Source of the DNA: CAYFZO01 sp965223735
GTDB lineage: Bacteria > Pseudomonadota > Gammaproteobacteria > Poriferisulfidales > Oxydemutatoraceae
Assembly: GCA_965223735.1 (NCBI GenBank)
Contig: OZ245010.1
Location: forward strand, 682,001 to 746,000
DNA length: 64,000 nucleotides
Reading direction: 5' to 3'
Part shown: piece after piece, positions 16,514 through 24,869 of the stretch
Position numbering within the stretch: the stretch's first letter is position 1
Layout of the letters: each line of letters opens with the position of its first letter
Notes under the pieces: generated by a model
Databases searched by the model: none
What the model saw: only the letters and a program-made list of their open reading frames with translations
What the model was told of the DNA's origin: nothing
Translations under genes and position numbers: made by a program

Positions 16514-17569
16514 TCAGGAGCAGACCGGGTTTGAACCTCGCCCCTGCAGCTCTGAAGCGCTCTCGCGCACTTCGTCCGGGGAGATTTCGGCCAAGCAGCG
16601 GTAATGACCATAGCGGCAGGTCCTGCTCCAGCAGGGACTGCACTCGAGGTTGCGCCAAAGGCATTTCGAGCGGGCGATCATCGGCGGCGTGTAAGCCGGC
16701 GACGTTGATCCGTACACCGCGACCAGCGGGCAGCCGACGGCGGCGGCAATGTGCATCAGGCCGGAATCGTTCGTAACGGCGAGATCGGCGAGCGCCATCA
16801 GGTCTATCACCTCTTCGAGTGTCGTCCGCCCGCAGAGGTTCACAATGCGCGGAATTTTGCCCGAGATTTCAATAATCCGTTCACCGAGCGCATGGTCGGC
16901 AGCGGAACCGAAGATCCACACCTGCCAGCCGTCACCGGCATAACGCCGCGCAACGTCGGCAAAATGCCCCGGCGGCCATTGCTTGGAACGCCCGAACGCG
17001 GCCCCGGGCATCAGCGCGAGCAGGCGCGTGTCCTTTTTCAGATCAAGCCGCTTGAGGCAGACGTCGCGGTTGTCCTGGTCCACTGTCAACGCGGGTGTCG
17101 GCAACTCAAGGCCGTGCGGCGGCGCGCCACGCGGCCGGCCGAGAAACACGAAGCACGTGACGATTTTCGGCATCGCCTCTTTATCGAGTGCCCGCAAGTC
17201 GTTGATCAGACCGTAGCGCATCTCGCCGAGAAACCCGGTCCGCACCGGCACCGCCGCAAAGAACGGCAACAACGCGGCTTTCAATGAACGCGGCAGAATG
17301 ATCGCCTGCCGGTAGTCGCGCTCACGCAATCTCCTGCCGAGCTGATATCGCGCTCGCAGTCTCAACTCACCGTGCCCGGCCGGCATCTCGATCGCACGCG
17401 ACACTTCGGGCATACGATTCAACAACGCCCGCGACCACGCGGGCGTGACCACGTCGATCTCAACCGCGAAATCATGCTGTTTCAGCGATTTGTACAGACT
17501 CTGTGCCAGTACCATGTCGCCGATCCAGGCCGGGCCGACCACCAGAATGCGTTTTGCCGCGTCGGGCAT
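16514..17569 (-). CDS. waaF: ADP-heptose:LPS heptosyltransferase II (WaaF)
   Basis: The 351-residue GT9-family enzyme has ILVVGPAWIGDMVLAQSLY at the start, MPGAAFGRSKQWPPGHFADV in the middle and VTNDSGLMHIAAAVGCPLVAVYGSTSP in the ADP-heptose-binding half. It adds the second heptose to the inner core of LPS at the cytoplasmic face. It lies 5 bp after hldE, which makes its donor, so the pair forms a heptose supply-and-transfer operon. Confidence 0.92.
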   Translation of the reverse strand: MPDAAKRILVVGPAWIGDMVLAQSLYKSLKQHDFAVEIDVVTPAWSRALLNRMPEVSRAIEMPAGHGELRLRARYQLGRRLRERDYRQAIILPRSLKAALLPFFAAVPVRTGFLGEMRYGLINDLRALDKEAMPKIVTCFVFLGRPRGAPPHGLELPTPALTVDQDNRDVCLKRLDLKKDTRLLALMPGAAFGRSKQWPPGHFADVARRYAGDGWQVWIFGSAADHALGERIIEISGKIPRIVNLCGRTTLEEVIDLMALADLAVTNDSGLMHIAAAVGCPLVAVYGSTSPAYTPPMIARSKCLWRNLECSPCWSRTCRYGHYRCLAEISPDEVRESASELQGRGSNPVCS

Positions 17570-17574
17570 TCGGT

Positions 17575-19005
17575 TCAGGCGTCGTCGCCGCGGATCCTGG
17601 CGATCAGGCGGCTGGTCGAAAATTCTTTGACATGATCAAGAGTTACAACCCGCCCGCCGTTCGCGATCACGTGATCGTGGCCTGCGACTTCCTCGACGCG
17701 ATAATCGCCGCCCTTGGCGAGAACATCCGGCCCGATACGCTCGATCAGGCGCTGCGGCATATCCTCTGAAAAAGACACCACCCAATCCACCGCGTCAAGC
17801 GCCGCGAGCAACGACATCCGGTCAACAAGCGGATTGATCGGACGGCCGCCGCCTTTCAGCCGCTTCACTGAAGCGTCGTCGTTGACTGCAACGATCAGGC
17901 GATCGCCGAGCCCCGCCGCACGCATCAGGTAATCAACGTGTCCCGCATGAAGAAGATCAAAGCAGCCGTTGGTCATCACGATACGCTCACCGTGCTGTCT
18001 TGCCGCCGCAACCAGCGCCGACAACTCATCCTCCGCACAAATGCCGTGCTCTTTGTGCACTCCGGCGGCACGCCGCCACAATTCCCCGATCTCAACCGCC
18101 GCGGTTCCCGCCTTCTCGACCACAAGTCCCGCGGCGCAATTAGCCAACCGGGTCGCCTCGACCAGCGAAGCACCCGCACAAAAAGCGCCGGCCAACACCG
18201 AAAGCACCGTATCGCCCGCACCCGTGACGTCATACACTTCATGCGCTTCAGCGGACAAATGCACTGCACCGTCCTCGTGCACCAGCGACATACCTTCGCT
18301 GCCGCGCGTCACCAGCACCGCACCGAGGTCGAGTTCCCGCCTTATCGCCTCACCCTTGCGCTCGAGCTCGCCGTCATCCGCACAATCGCCCACAACCGCC
18401 GTGAACTCGGCAAAATTCGGCGTCAACACGTTCGCACCTTTATAACCGGAAAAGTCGGCGCCTTTAGGGTCAACGAACACCGGCCGACCGGCCTTGCGCG
18501 CACGTGTAATCAAGCTCCCGGCCCGCCGCAGACAACCCTTCGCGTAATCTGACAGCACCACGGCGTCAACGCGCGGCAACAGTTCATCGAACGCCTGCCC
18601 GAGCGCATCCAGCGGCGCGTCGGAAAAGCCATCCTCAAAATCGAGTCGCAGCAACTGCTGCCCGCGGCTCATCACCCGCGACTTGATGATCGTCGGGCTG
18701 CCCGCGACGGCGATGAAACGGCACCCGGCGCCGCGTCCGGACAGCAACCGCTCGAGCGCGTTCGCGTTGTCGTCCTCACCGACGAAGCCCAGAACCGTCA
18801 CGCCGGCGCTCAGATTGTTCAGGTTCATCGCCACGTTGGCCGCACCTCCGGGACGCTCTTCAACGTCGGCGACGTTGATCACCTGCACCGGCGCCTCGGG
18901 CGATATGCGCTGCACCGGGCCGAGGTAGTAGCGGTCGAGCATCACGTCGCCGACCACCAGCAGATTGACCGCGGAAAAGTCAGGCAATGACACGGGTGGT
19001 TTCAT
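17575..19005 (-). CDS. hldE: Bifunctional heptose-7-phosphate kinase / heptose-1-phosphate adenylyltransferase
   Basis: The 476-residue two-domain protein has an N-terminal PfkB-type sugar kinase (LVVGDVMLDRYYLGP near residue 17, and the anion-hole motif DVTGAGDTVLSVLAGAF near 265). Its C-terminal nucleotidyltransferase domain has NGCFDLLHAGHVDYL (about 345-360, HxGH class). It produces ADP-D-glycero-D-manno-heptose precursors for the LPS core. It abuts ilvE upstream and waaF downstream with almost no spacing. Confidence 0.94.
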   Translation of the reverse strand: MKPPVSLPDFSAVNLLVVGDVMLDRYYLGPVQRISPEAPVQVINVADVEERPGGAANVAMNLNNLSAGVTVLGFVGEDDNANALERLLSGRGAGCRFIAVAGSPTIIKSRVMSRGQQLLRLDFEDGFSDAPLDALGQAFDELLPRVDAVVLSDYAKGCLRRAGSLITRARKAGRPVFVDPKGADFSGYKGANVLTPNFAEFTAVVGDCADDGELERKGEAIRRELDLGAVLVTRGSEGMSLVHEDGAVHLSAEAHEVYDVTGAGDTVLSVLAGAFCAGASLVEATRLANCAAGLVVEKAGTAAVEIGELWRRAAGVHKEHGICAEDELSALVAAARQHGERIVMTNGCFDLLHAGHVDYLMRAAGLGDRLIVAVNDDASVKRLKGGGRPINPLVDRMSLLAALDAVDWVVSFSEDMPQRLIERIGPDVLAKGGDYRVEEVAGHDHVIANGGRVVTLDHVKEFSTSRLIARIRGDDA

Positions 19006-19929
19006 TCACACAAAGTCAAGCCATCTGGCATGATCGGCGGACCTGCCGTGCACGACCTCAAAATACAGAGACTGTAGTTTTTCTGTCACCGGCCCGCGGC
19101 GGCCGTCCCCGATCCTGCGTTCGTCCAACTCGCAGATGGGCGTCACTTCGGCGGCGGTGCCTGTAAAAAACGCCTCGTCGGCTGTATAGATCTCGTCCCT
19201 GCTCATACGGCACTCGCTGACTTCAAAGCCCTGTTCCCACGCCAATTCCATCACTGTGCGGCGAGTGATACCGCCCAGCGCCGCCGACAGGTCGGGCGTG
19301 AACAACGCGCCGTCACGCACGATGAACAGGTTTTCCCCGCTGCCCTCACATACGGATCCGCCCACGTCAAGCATCAATGCCTCGTCATAGCCCGCGTCAC
19401 AGGCTTCGCGCAACGCCAGCATTGAATTCAGGTAATTGCCGTTGGCCTTGACCTTGTTCATCGCCGGATTTGAATGACAGCGCACAAACGAGGAAGTCTT
19501 GACGCGTATCCCTTTCCTGATGTTATCCTCGCCGAGATAAGCGCCCCATTCCCACGCCGCGACCATCACGCGAACCGTGAGCTGGTCGGCGTGCAACCCC
19601 ATGCTCTCGGAACCGTAAAACACCATCGGCCGGATATACGCCGACGCAAGGTTGTTTTTACGCAACACTTCCTTCTGCGTCGCATTGAGTTCATCCATTG
19701 AGAAGGGAACCTGCATACCCATGACGGCGGCTGAATCGAAAAGCCGCCGTGTATGATCCTGCAAGCGAAAGATCGCGGTACCCGCATCCGCGGCATACGC
19801 CCTGACACCCTCAAACACACCCATGCCGTAATGCAGTGTATGAGTCAGCACATGAACCCTAGCCTCTTTCCAGGACACGAATTGACCGTCGAGCCAGATC
19901 CACCCGTCGCGTTGTTCCATCGACACCAT
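19006..19929 (-). CDS. ilvE: Branched-chain amino acid aminotransferase
   Basis: This 307-residue fold-type IV PLP enzyme opens with GWIWLDGQFVSWKEARVHVL and LHYGMGVFEGVRAY. The catalytic Lys lies in NPAMNKVKANGNYLNSMLA, and the cofactor-binding EGSGENLFIVRDG and GITRRTVMELA follow. It carries out the last step of Leu, Ile and Val synthesis. An ATG three codons downstream (19920) is an alternative start. It is the first gene of an apparent ilvE-hldE-waaF unit; the same order is familiar in other gammaproteobacteria. Confidence 0.92.
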   Translation of the reverse strand: MVSMEQRDGWIWLDGQFVSWKEARVHVLTHTLHYGMGVFEGVRAYAADAGTAIFRLQDHTRRLFDSAAVMGMQVPFSMDELNATQKEVLRKNNLASAYIRPMVFYGSESMGLHADQLTVRVMVAAWEWGAYLGEDNIRKGIRVKTSSFVRCHSNPAMNKVKANGNYLNSMLALREACDAGYDEALMLDVGGSVCEGSGENLFIVRDGALFTPDLSAALGGITRRTVMELAWEQGFEVSECRMSRDEIYTADEAFFTGTAAEVTPICELDERRIGDGRRGPVTEKLQSLYFEVVHGRSADHARWLDFV

Positions 19930-20299
19930 CTATTATGTTCTTATGCAGGACTGAGAAACGTGTGCAAAGCCGCCCGTGTAAAAAACTTCGGGAAATGCCA
20001 GAGGCTGTTCGGGGTAATTTCAAGGCTTCATCTTTTATTTTATACGCTTGCGGCCCGCTACACCGCCACGGGTGCGAACCGGCGCCGGACGAACGCACGC
20101 CCCCGCATTGACAGCCCCTTAATATACACTGGGATCAGTTCGCCACCCTGATAACAAAAATCCCATTCTTTTCATACAGCTATAGATAGACTGATGATTT
20201 GGGTCATGCTGGCGTCACACCGCTTGACAGCTAGGTGGGTAAAAACGATAATAGGATTGATTATTATTTAATAGCGAAGAGCAACTGGTAGCCGAAACC
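19930..20299. other. Divergent intergenic region, ilvE / iron transporter
   Basis: This 370-bp region separates the ilvE start (minus) from the iron-binding protein start (plus) and must contain both promoters. The right half is AT-rich and includes a Fur-box-like site at 20247-20265. I see no gene in it. Confidence 0.55.
20247..20265 (+). promoter_or_regulatory. Fur-box-like site
   Basis: The 19-mer GATAATAGGATTGATTATT agrees with the palindromic Fur consensus GATAATGATAATCATTATC at 13 of 19 positions, and both outer half sites are nearly intact. It lies about 35 bp before the start of a ferric iron ABC transporter operon, where iron-dependent repression would be expected. The assignment rests on sequence likeness and context only. 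Confidence 0.5.
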
Positions 20300-21355
20300 A
20301 TGAAAAAGCAGTGCTTACATATAGTTATAGCCGCCCTGATCACTTTGGTCATATCGGGCACCCCGCTCGCCACGGTGGAAACCAGCGCCGCGAAGGGGGT
20401 CAACGTCTATTCAGCGCGCCAGGAAGCCTTGATCAAGCCCCTGCTCGATCGCTTCTCACAACATACAGGCATCCAAGTCAACCTCGTGACCGGCAAGGCT
20501 GATGCTCTGCTCGCGCGACTCGAACTCGAAGGCAACAACAGCCCGGCCGACGTTCTGATCACGACGGACGCGGGACGGCTTCACCGCGCCAAGACCGCTG
20601 GCCTGCTGCAAAAGATCTCCTCAAAGCCACTCGAGGATGCCGTTCCCCGCAACTACCGCGACGCCGACAACTACTGGTTTGGCCTGTCCATACGCGCCAG
20701 AGTAATCATGGCGGCTCAAAATAAAGCGGACAAAGCAAAGATCGACTCCTACGAATCGCTGGCTTCGCCTGCTCTGCGCGATAAGCTCTGCATACGCTCG
20801 TCAAACAACATCTACAATCAGTCGCTGGTCGCCTCAATGATCGCAGCGCTCGGCGAGCAGGCTGTTCTTGAATGGGCGCGCGGCCTGATCGCCAACTTTG
20901 CCAGAACGCCGACCGGCGGCGACCGCGACCAGATTCTGGCAGCGGCCGGCGGCCTGTGCGACGTTGCCGTCGCCAACACCTACTACCTTGCAACGATGCT
21001 GGCAGATGACAACGCACGCCACCGCGAAGCCGCACGCGCAATGACCGTCATCTGGCCCAATCAGAACGGACGCGGCACACACGTGAACGTCAGCGGCGCA
21101 GGCATCACCCGCGCCGCTGCAAACCGCGAGGGCGCTACCGCAGCAGCGCTGAAACTGGTCGAGTACCTTACTTCGGCGCCGGCGCAACGCTGGTATGCCG
21201 AAACCAACTACGAATACCCGGTTGACCCGGACGTTGAAATCAACCCCGTACTACGGGACTGGGGCGCTTTCAAGCGCGACCCGCTCAATCTCGACAAACT
21301 CGGAGAGTTGAACGCCGTCGCTGTTCGACTGATGGATAAAGCCGGCTGGGAATAG
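20300..21355 (+). CDS. Ferric iron ABC transporter, substrate-binding protein
   Basis: The 351-residue protein begins MKKQCLHIVIAALITLVISG, a Sec signal peptide. VNVYSARQEALIKPLLDRFS and GIQVNLVTGKADALLARLE follow, typical of the FbpA/FutA/IdiA family that binds Fe3+ in the periplasm. Two adjacent tyrosines in VANTYYLATML fit the usual paired metal-ligand tyrosines. It heads a three-gene operon with a fused permease and an ATPase, behind a Fur-box-like site. Confidence 0.9.
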   Translation: MKKQCLHIVIAALITLVISGTPLATVETSAAKGVNVYSARQEALIKPLLDRFSQHTGIQVNLVTGKADALLARLELEGNNSPADVLITTDAGRLHRAKTAGLLQKISSKPLEDAVPRNYRDADNYWFGLSIRARVIMAAQNKADKAKIDSYESLASPALRDKLCIRSSNNIYNQSLVASMIAALGEQAVLEWARGLIANFARTPTGGDRDQILAAAGGLCDVAVANTYYLATMLADDNARHREAARAMTVIWPNQNGRGTHVNVSGAGITRAAANREGATAAALKLVEYLTSAPAQRWYAETNYEYPVDPDVEINPVLRDWGAFKRDPLNLDKLGELNAVAVRLMDKAGWE

Positions 21356-21358
21356 CCG

Positions 21359-22960
21359 ATGCCCGCGAAAGGCGCCCGGATTTTCCCGTTGGCGGGCGGG
21401 CGTAGTGTACTGACCGGTCTCTCAGTCGCCGCAGCGGCGGTGCTCGCCCTGCCGCTGCTCGCCCTCGCCGCACAATTGCTCGCACCTGAATACGAGCTCT
21501 GGTCTCATCTCGCCGACACCGTACTCAAGCGCTACTTCGCCAATTCACTGCTGCTATGTGCCGGCACGATGACCGGCACGCTCGTCATCGGCGTCACTGC
21601 CGCGTGGTTGTGCAGCGTCTGCGAATTCCCCGCGCGCCGCTTTTTTGAATGGGCGCTGATCCTGCCGCTGGCTTACCCGGCGTACATCACCGCCTATGTC
21701 TATACCGGCATTCTCGACTACGGCGGCTCGATCTACCATTGGCTCAGCACTGTCATCCAACTCAGCGCACCGCTGCCGATCCGCTCGCCGGCGGGCGCCG
21801 TCGCGGTACTGACACTGGCGCTCTACCCTTACGTCTATCTGCTCGCACGCGCTTCGTTCATGCAGCAATCAAGTCGGATCATTGAAGCCGGCCGCACCCT
21901 CGGCGCACGCCCGCGTACGTGCTTTCTGCGCATCGCGTTGCCCGCCGCCCGCCCCGCCATCATCGCCGGCGTCGCGATTGTGATGATGGAGACGCTGGCT
22001 GACTACGGCACCGTTGAATACTTCGGCGTCAACACTTTCAGCGTCGGCATCTTCCGCACCTGGTTCGGTTTCGGCAGCATTGCCGGCGCTGCACAACTGT
22101 CGGTACTGCTGCTGACCTTCGTTGTCGTCCTGCTGATCGTCGAAAAGCGCGCGCGCCGACGGGCACGCTACTATGACACCGACCCGCGCCCGTTCGTCCC
22201 GACCTATCGCCTGCGCGGCGCCCGCGCAGCGGTTGCGATCATCGCCTGTGCGCTGCCACCGGTGCTCGGCTTTGCGATCCCGACCCTGCAATTGCTGGCG
22301 TGGGCGGCGGCCCGCCTGCCTTCAACAGAGATGAGCGAATACGCGCCGCTGATGATAAACAGCTTGGGCCTCGCGCTGGCAAGTTCGCTCGTGATCTTGG
22401 CGCTTGCAACTGTGATCGCCTACACCCGGCGCCTGCATCCGTCCGCCAGCATGAACCTGATGGCACAAACGGTTTCCTCAGGTTATGCCGTCCCCGGCGT
22501 CGTCATCGCCGTCGGCGTACTGATCGTCTTCTCCGCGCTTGACGACTGGACCACGATCGCGCTGAGCGGCAGCCTCGCCGCATTGATCTTCGCCTACGCC
22601 ATCCGCTTCCTGACGCTCGGATTTAATCCCGTCGAGGCCGCGCTGGAAAAAATCTCCCCGAACCTTGACTATGTCGCGCACACGCTCAACGCCTCGCCAA
22701 CGGAAACGCTGTTCGGAATCCATCTGCCGTTGATACGGGGCGGACTGATGACCGCGGCGCTGCTGGTCTTCGTTGAAGTCATCAAGGAACTGCCGGCCAC
22801 CCTTATGCTGCGCCCGTTCAACTTCAATACGCTCGCGGTCAAGGCCTTTGAACTCGCGTCGGACGAACGGCTTGCCGACATCGCGCTGCCCGCGCTCAGC
22901 ATCGTCGCAGTCGGCACCCTGCCGCTAATTGTGCTCGCGAGAGTCATCCGCGCCCCGTGA
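21359..22960 (+). CDS. Ferric iron ABC transporter, fused permease
   Basis: The 533-residue inner-membrane protein has two BPD_transp_1 repeats with about twelve hydrophobic segments. EAGRTLGARPRTCFLRIALP (near residue 178) and the second-half VAHTLNASPTETLFGIHLP are the cytoplasmic EAA loops that contact the ATPase. This is the FbpB/SfuB arrangement of Fe3+ importers. It follows the binding-protein gene after 3 bp. Confidence 0.91.
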   Translation: MPAKGARIFPLAGGRSVLTGLSVAAAAVLALPLLALAAQLLAPEYELWSHLADTVLKRYFANSLLLCAGTMTGTLVIGVTAAWLCSVCEFPARRFFEWALILPLAYPAYITAYVYTGILDYGGSIYHWLSTVIQLSAPLPIRSPAGAVAVLTLALYPYVYLLARASFMQQSSRIIEAGRTLGARPRTCFLRIALPAARPAIIAGVAIVMMETLADYGTVEYFGVNTFSVGIFRTWFGFGSIAGAAQLSVLLLTFVVVLLIVEKRARRRARYYDTDPRPFVPTYRLRGARAAVAIIACALPPVLGFAIPTLQLLAWAAARLPSTEMSEYAPLMINSLGLALASSLVILALATVIAYTRRLHPSASMNLMAQTVSSGYAVPGVVIAVGVLIVFSALDDWTTIALSGSLAALIFAYAIRFLTLGFNPVEAALEKISPNLDYVAHTLNASPTETLFGIHLPLIRGGLMTAALLVFVEVIKELPATLMLRPFNFNTLAVKAFELASDERLADIALPALSIVAVGTLPLIVLARVIRAP

Positions 22961-22994
22961 CGAAATTCACAAATGCGCATACAATCAAGGCGCT

Positions 22995-24041
22995 ATGCAC
23001 GACCTGCTCAACGTCGAAAATATCAGCGTCTCGATTGAGAACAAAACCGTTCTCGATTCGGTTTCGTTCACGCTGAAAAACGGAACCGTCGGCTGCCTAC
23101 TGGGACCAAGCGGCGGCGGCAAAACAACACTGCTCCACTGCGTCGCGGGATTTCGCCGCATCCACACGGGCGTCATTCAACTCAACCGCCGCACTGTCAG
23201 CGGGCCGGGCATCCATGTGCCGCCGGAACAACGCCGTGTCGGCATGATGTTTCAGGACTATGCACTGTTCCCACATCTGAACATCGAAAAAAACATCGCA
23301 TTCGGTATCCGGAAAATGGAGAGGACGCAGCGCGAAAACAACGTCGCCGAATTACTGAAACTGATCGGCCTGACCGGACACCGGCGCAAATACCCGCACG
23401 AACTGTCCGGAGGCGAACAACAACGCGTCGCACTTGCCCGCGCGCTCGCCCCTGCCCCGCAACTGCTGCTGCTCGACGAACCTTTCTCAAGCCTTGATAC
23501 CGAATTCCGGTTACAACTCGCGGAGGAAACCCGGCAGATCATCACCGAACGCAATATCACGACGCTGCTGATCACCCATAACCAGGAAGAAGCGTTCGCA
23601 ATGGCCGATATGCTTGGTGTGATTGAAGACGGCCGCCTGTTGCAGTGGAACAGCGCCTACGACGTCTATCACAAGCCGATCTCGGAGGACGTCGCGACCT
23701 TTATCGGCATGGGCAGTATGCTACGCGGCAAAATAGAGCGCGGCAACCGCGTCACAACGGCGCTCGGCGGCTTCCCTGTTAACGGCAAACAACACCGTTT
23801 CACCGAAGGTGAAGAGGTGAACGTGCTGATCAGGCCCGACGACGTTATCCACGACGACGACAGCGCGATGAAAGCCGTGATCCGGAAAAAACAATTCCGT
23901 GGCGCCGAATTTCTCTACCAATTACAACTCGACAGCAACGAAACGGTGTACTGCTTTGCCCCCAGCCACCATAACCATCACATCGGAGAAATGATCGGCA
24001 TCACGGTAGATATTGAGCACGTGATGATCTATCCGCGGTAA
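22995..24041 (+). CDS. Ferric iron ABC transporter, ATP-binding protein
   Basis: The start chosen is the ATG at 22995 (MHDLLNVENISVSIEN), because the 22 in-frame residues upstream overlap the permease end and look nothing like the family. The 348-residue protein has Walker A GPSGGGKTTLL, the signature LSGGEQQRVALARALA, Walker B LLLLDEPFSSLD and the switch His in LLITHNQEEAF. A C-terminal TOBE-like regulatory domain follows (VNVLIRPDDVI). It powers the Fe3+ importer together with the two preceding genes. Confidence 0.91.
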   Translation: MHDLLNVENISVSIENKTVLDSVSFTLKNGTVGCLLGPSGGGKTTLLHCVAGFRRIHTGVIQLNRRTVSGPGIHVPPEQRRVGMMFQDYALFPHLNIEKNIAFGIRKMERTQRENNVAELLKLIGLTGHRRKYPHELSGGEQQRVALARALAPAPQLLLLDEPFSSLDTEFRLQLAEETRQIITERNITTLLITHNQEEAFAMADMLGVIEDGRLLQWNSAYDVYHKPISEDVATFIGMGSMLRGKIERGNRVTTALGGFPVNGKQHRFTEGEEVNVLIRPDDVIHDDDSAMKAVIRKKQFRGAEFLYQLQLDSNETVYCFAPSHHNHHIGEMIGITVDIEHVMIYPR

Positions 24042-24196
24042 TCGCGCGCAGATAACCCGCGTCCGCCTGCCCGGCCATTGCCGAATATAAATGCAAAGGG
24101 CGGACTTCAAAGCCACCCAATCGGGAGTTGATGATCCTGCGCGTATTGCCCCGGCGGCAACCCGTTCCTGATCCTCAAGTCGCCAGCCTGCTCAGG

Positions 24197-24739
24197 CTAC
24201 GGGAGAAGGGAAAACAAGGCACCGACGATGGCGATGGAGAACAATGGCATCAGGACAAGCAGGCGGATGAACATCTTGTTCAAGTCGTCCCTGGTCGCCA
24301 TGTTATCCAGCCTGACTGCCAGGTTATTCACCTCGGATTCAACCCCGGCCAGATCGTCCCTGGTCGCCATGTTGTCCAGCCTGACCGCCAGGTTATTCAC
24401 CTCGGATTCAACCCCGGCCAGATCGTCCCTGGTCGCCATGCTATCCAGCCTGACCGCCAGGTTATTCACCTCGGATTTGACCCCGGCCAGATCGTCCCTG
24501 GTCGCCATGCTATCCAGCCTGGTCTCGATCCTGACGAACCTCTCGCGCGTTTCATTTCGAAACTCCGAGAACTCACCGTGCCGGAACTCCAAGAATTCGT
24601 CCCGGCTCAGCAACGTCGAAAGAACATCGGACAACGTGCCGACCTGCTCGTCCGTAAAACCGGCTTGTGTCAATGTTGCGCTCCCGCCCGACGACCTCAG
24701 GCCTGTTATGGATACGATTCTGCATGATTCCCCCCGCAA
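24197..24739 (-). CDS. Repeat-rich coiled-coil protein with C-terminal membrane anchor
   Basis: The 180-residue protein has an N-terminal segment with FTDEQVGTLSDVLSTLLSRD, then tandem 23-residue units of the form LDSMATRDDLAGVESEVNNLAVR. It ends in one transmembrane helix (LLVLMPLFSIAIVGALFSLLP) at the extreme C-terminus. The units have heptad spacing and should form a coiled coil, in the style of DUF1640/XhlA-like proteins. The true start may lie at an internal codon, since the first ~20 residues are unconvincing. A shorter protein of the same design is at 60591-60905. The function is unknown. Confidence 0.65.
   Translation of the reverse strand: MRGESCRIVSITGLRSSGGSATLTQAGFTDEQVGTLSDVLSTLLSRDEFLEFRHGEFSEFRNETRERFVRIETRLDSMATRDDLAGVKSEVNNLAVRLDSMATRDDLAGVESEVNNLAVRLDNMATRDDLAGVESEVNNLAVRLDNMATRDDLNKMFIRLLVLMPLFSIAIVGALFSLLP
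24285..24520 (-). repeat. 69-bp in-frame tandem repeat
   Basis: Three complete 69-bp units begin at 24285, 24354 and 24423, and a partial fourth begins at 24492. Units differ at a few positions (for example tgttatcc, tgttgtcc, tgctatcc). Each encodes 23 residues of the coiled coil, so change in copy number would alter stalk length without breaking the frame. Confidence 0.9.
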
Positions 24740-24869
24740 GGGTCAAAAATTAAGCAGAACCGACATTAACGCCGCGTCAAGGCGTCGCGCAGAGAAACCC
24801 GACGAACGGTACCTTTTCCGGGATGCAATATCCGGCGGGCTATGAGACATGTCGCTGTCCTCGACGGGA

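Noticed and set aside
24285..24520. Possible CRISPR or non-coding direct repeats
   Set aside because: Units are contiguous 69-bp copies with no unique spacers, and they keep one reading frame that encodes a coiled coil.
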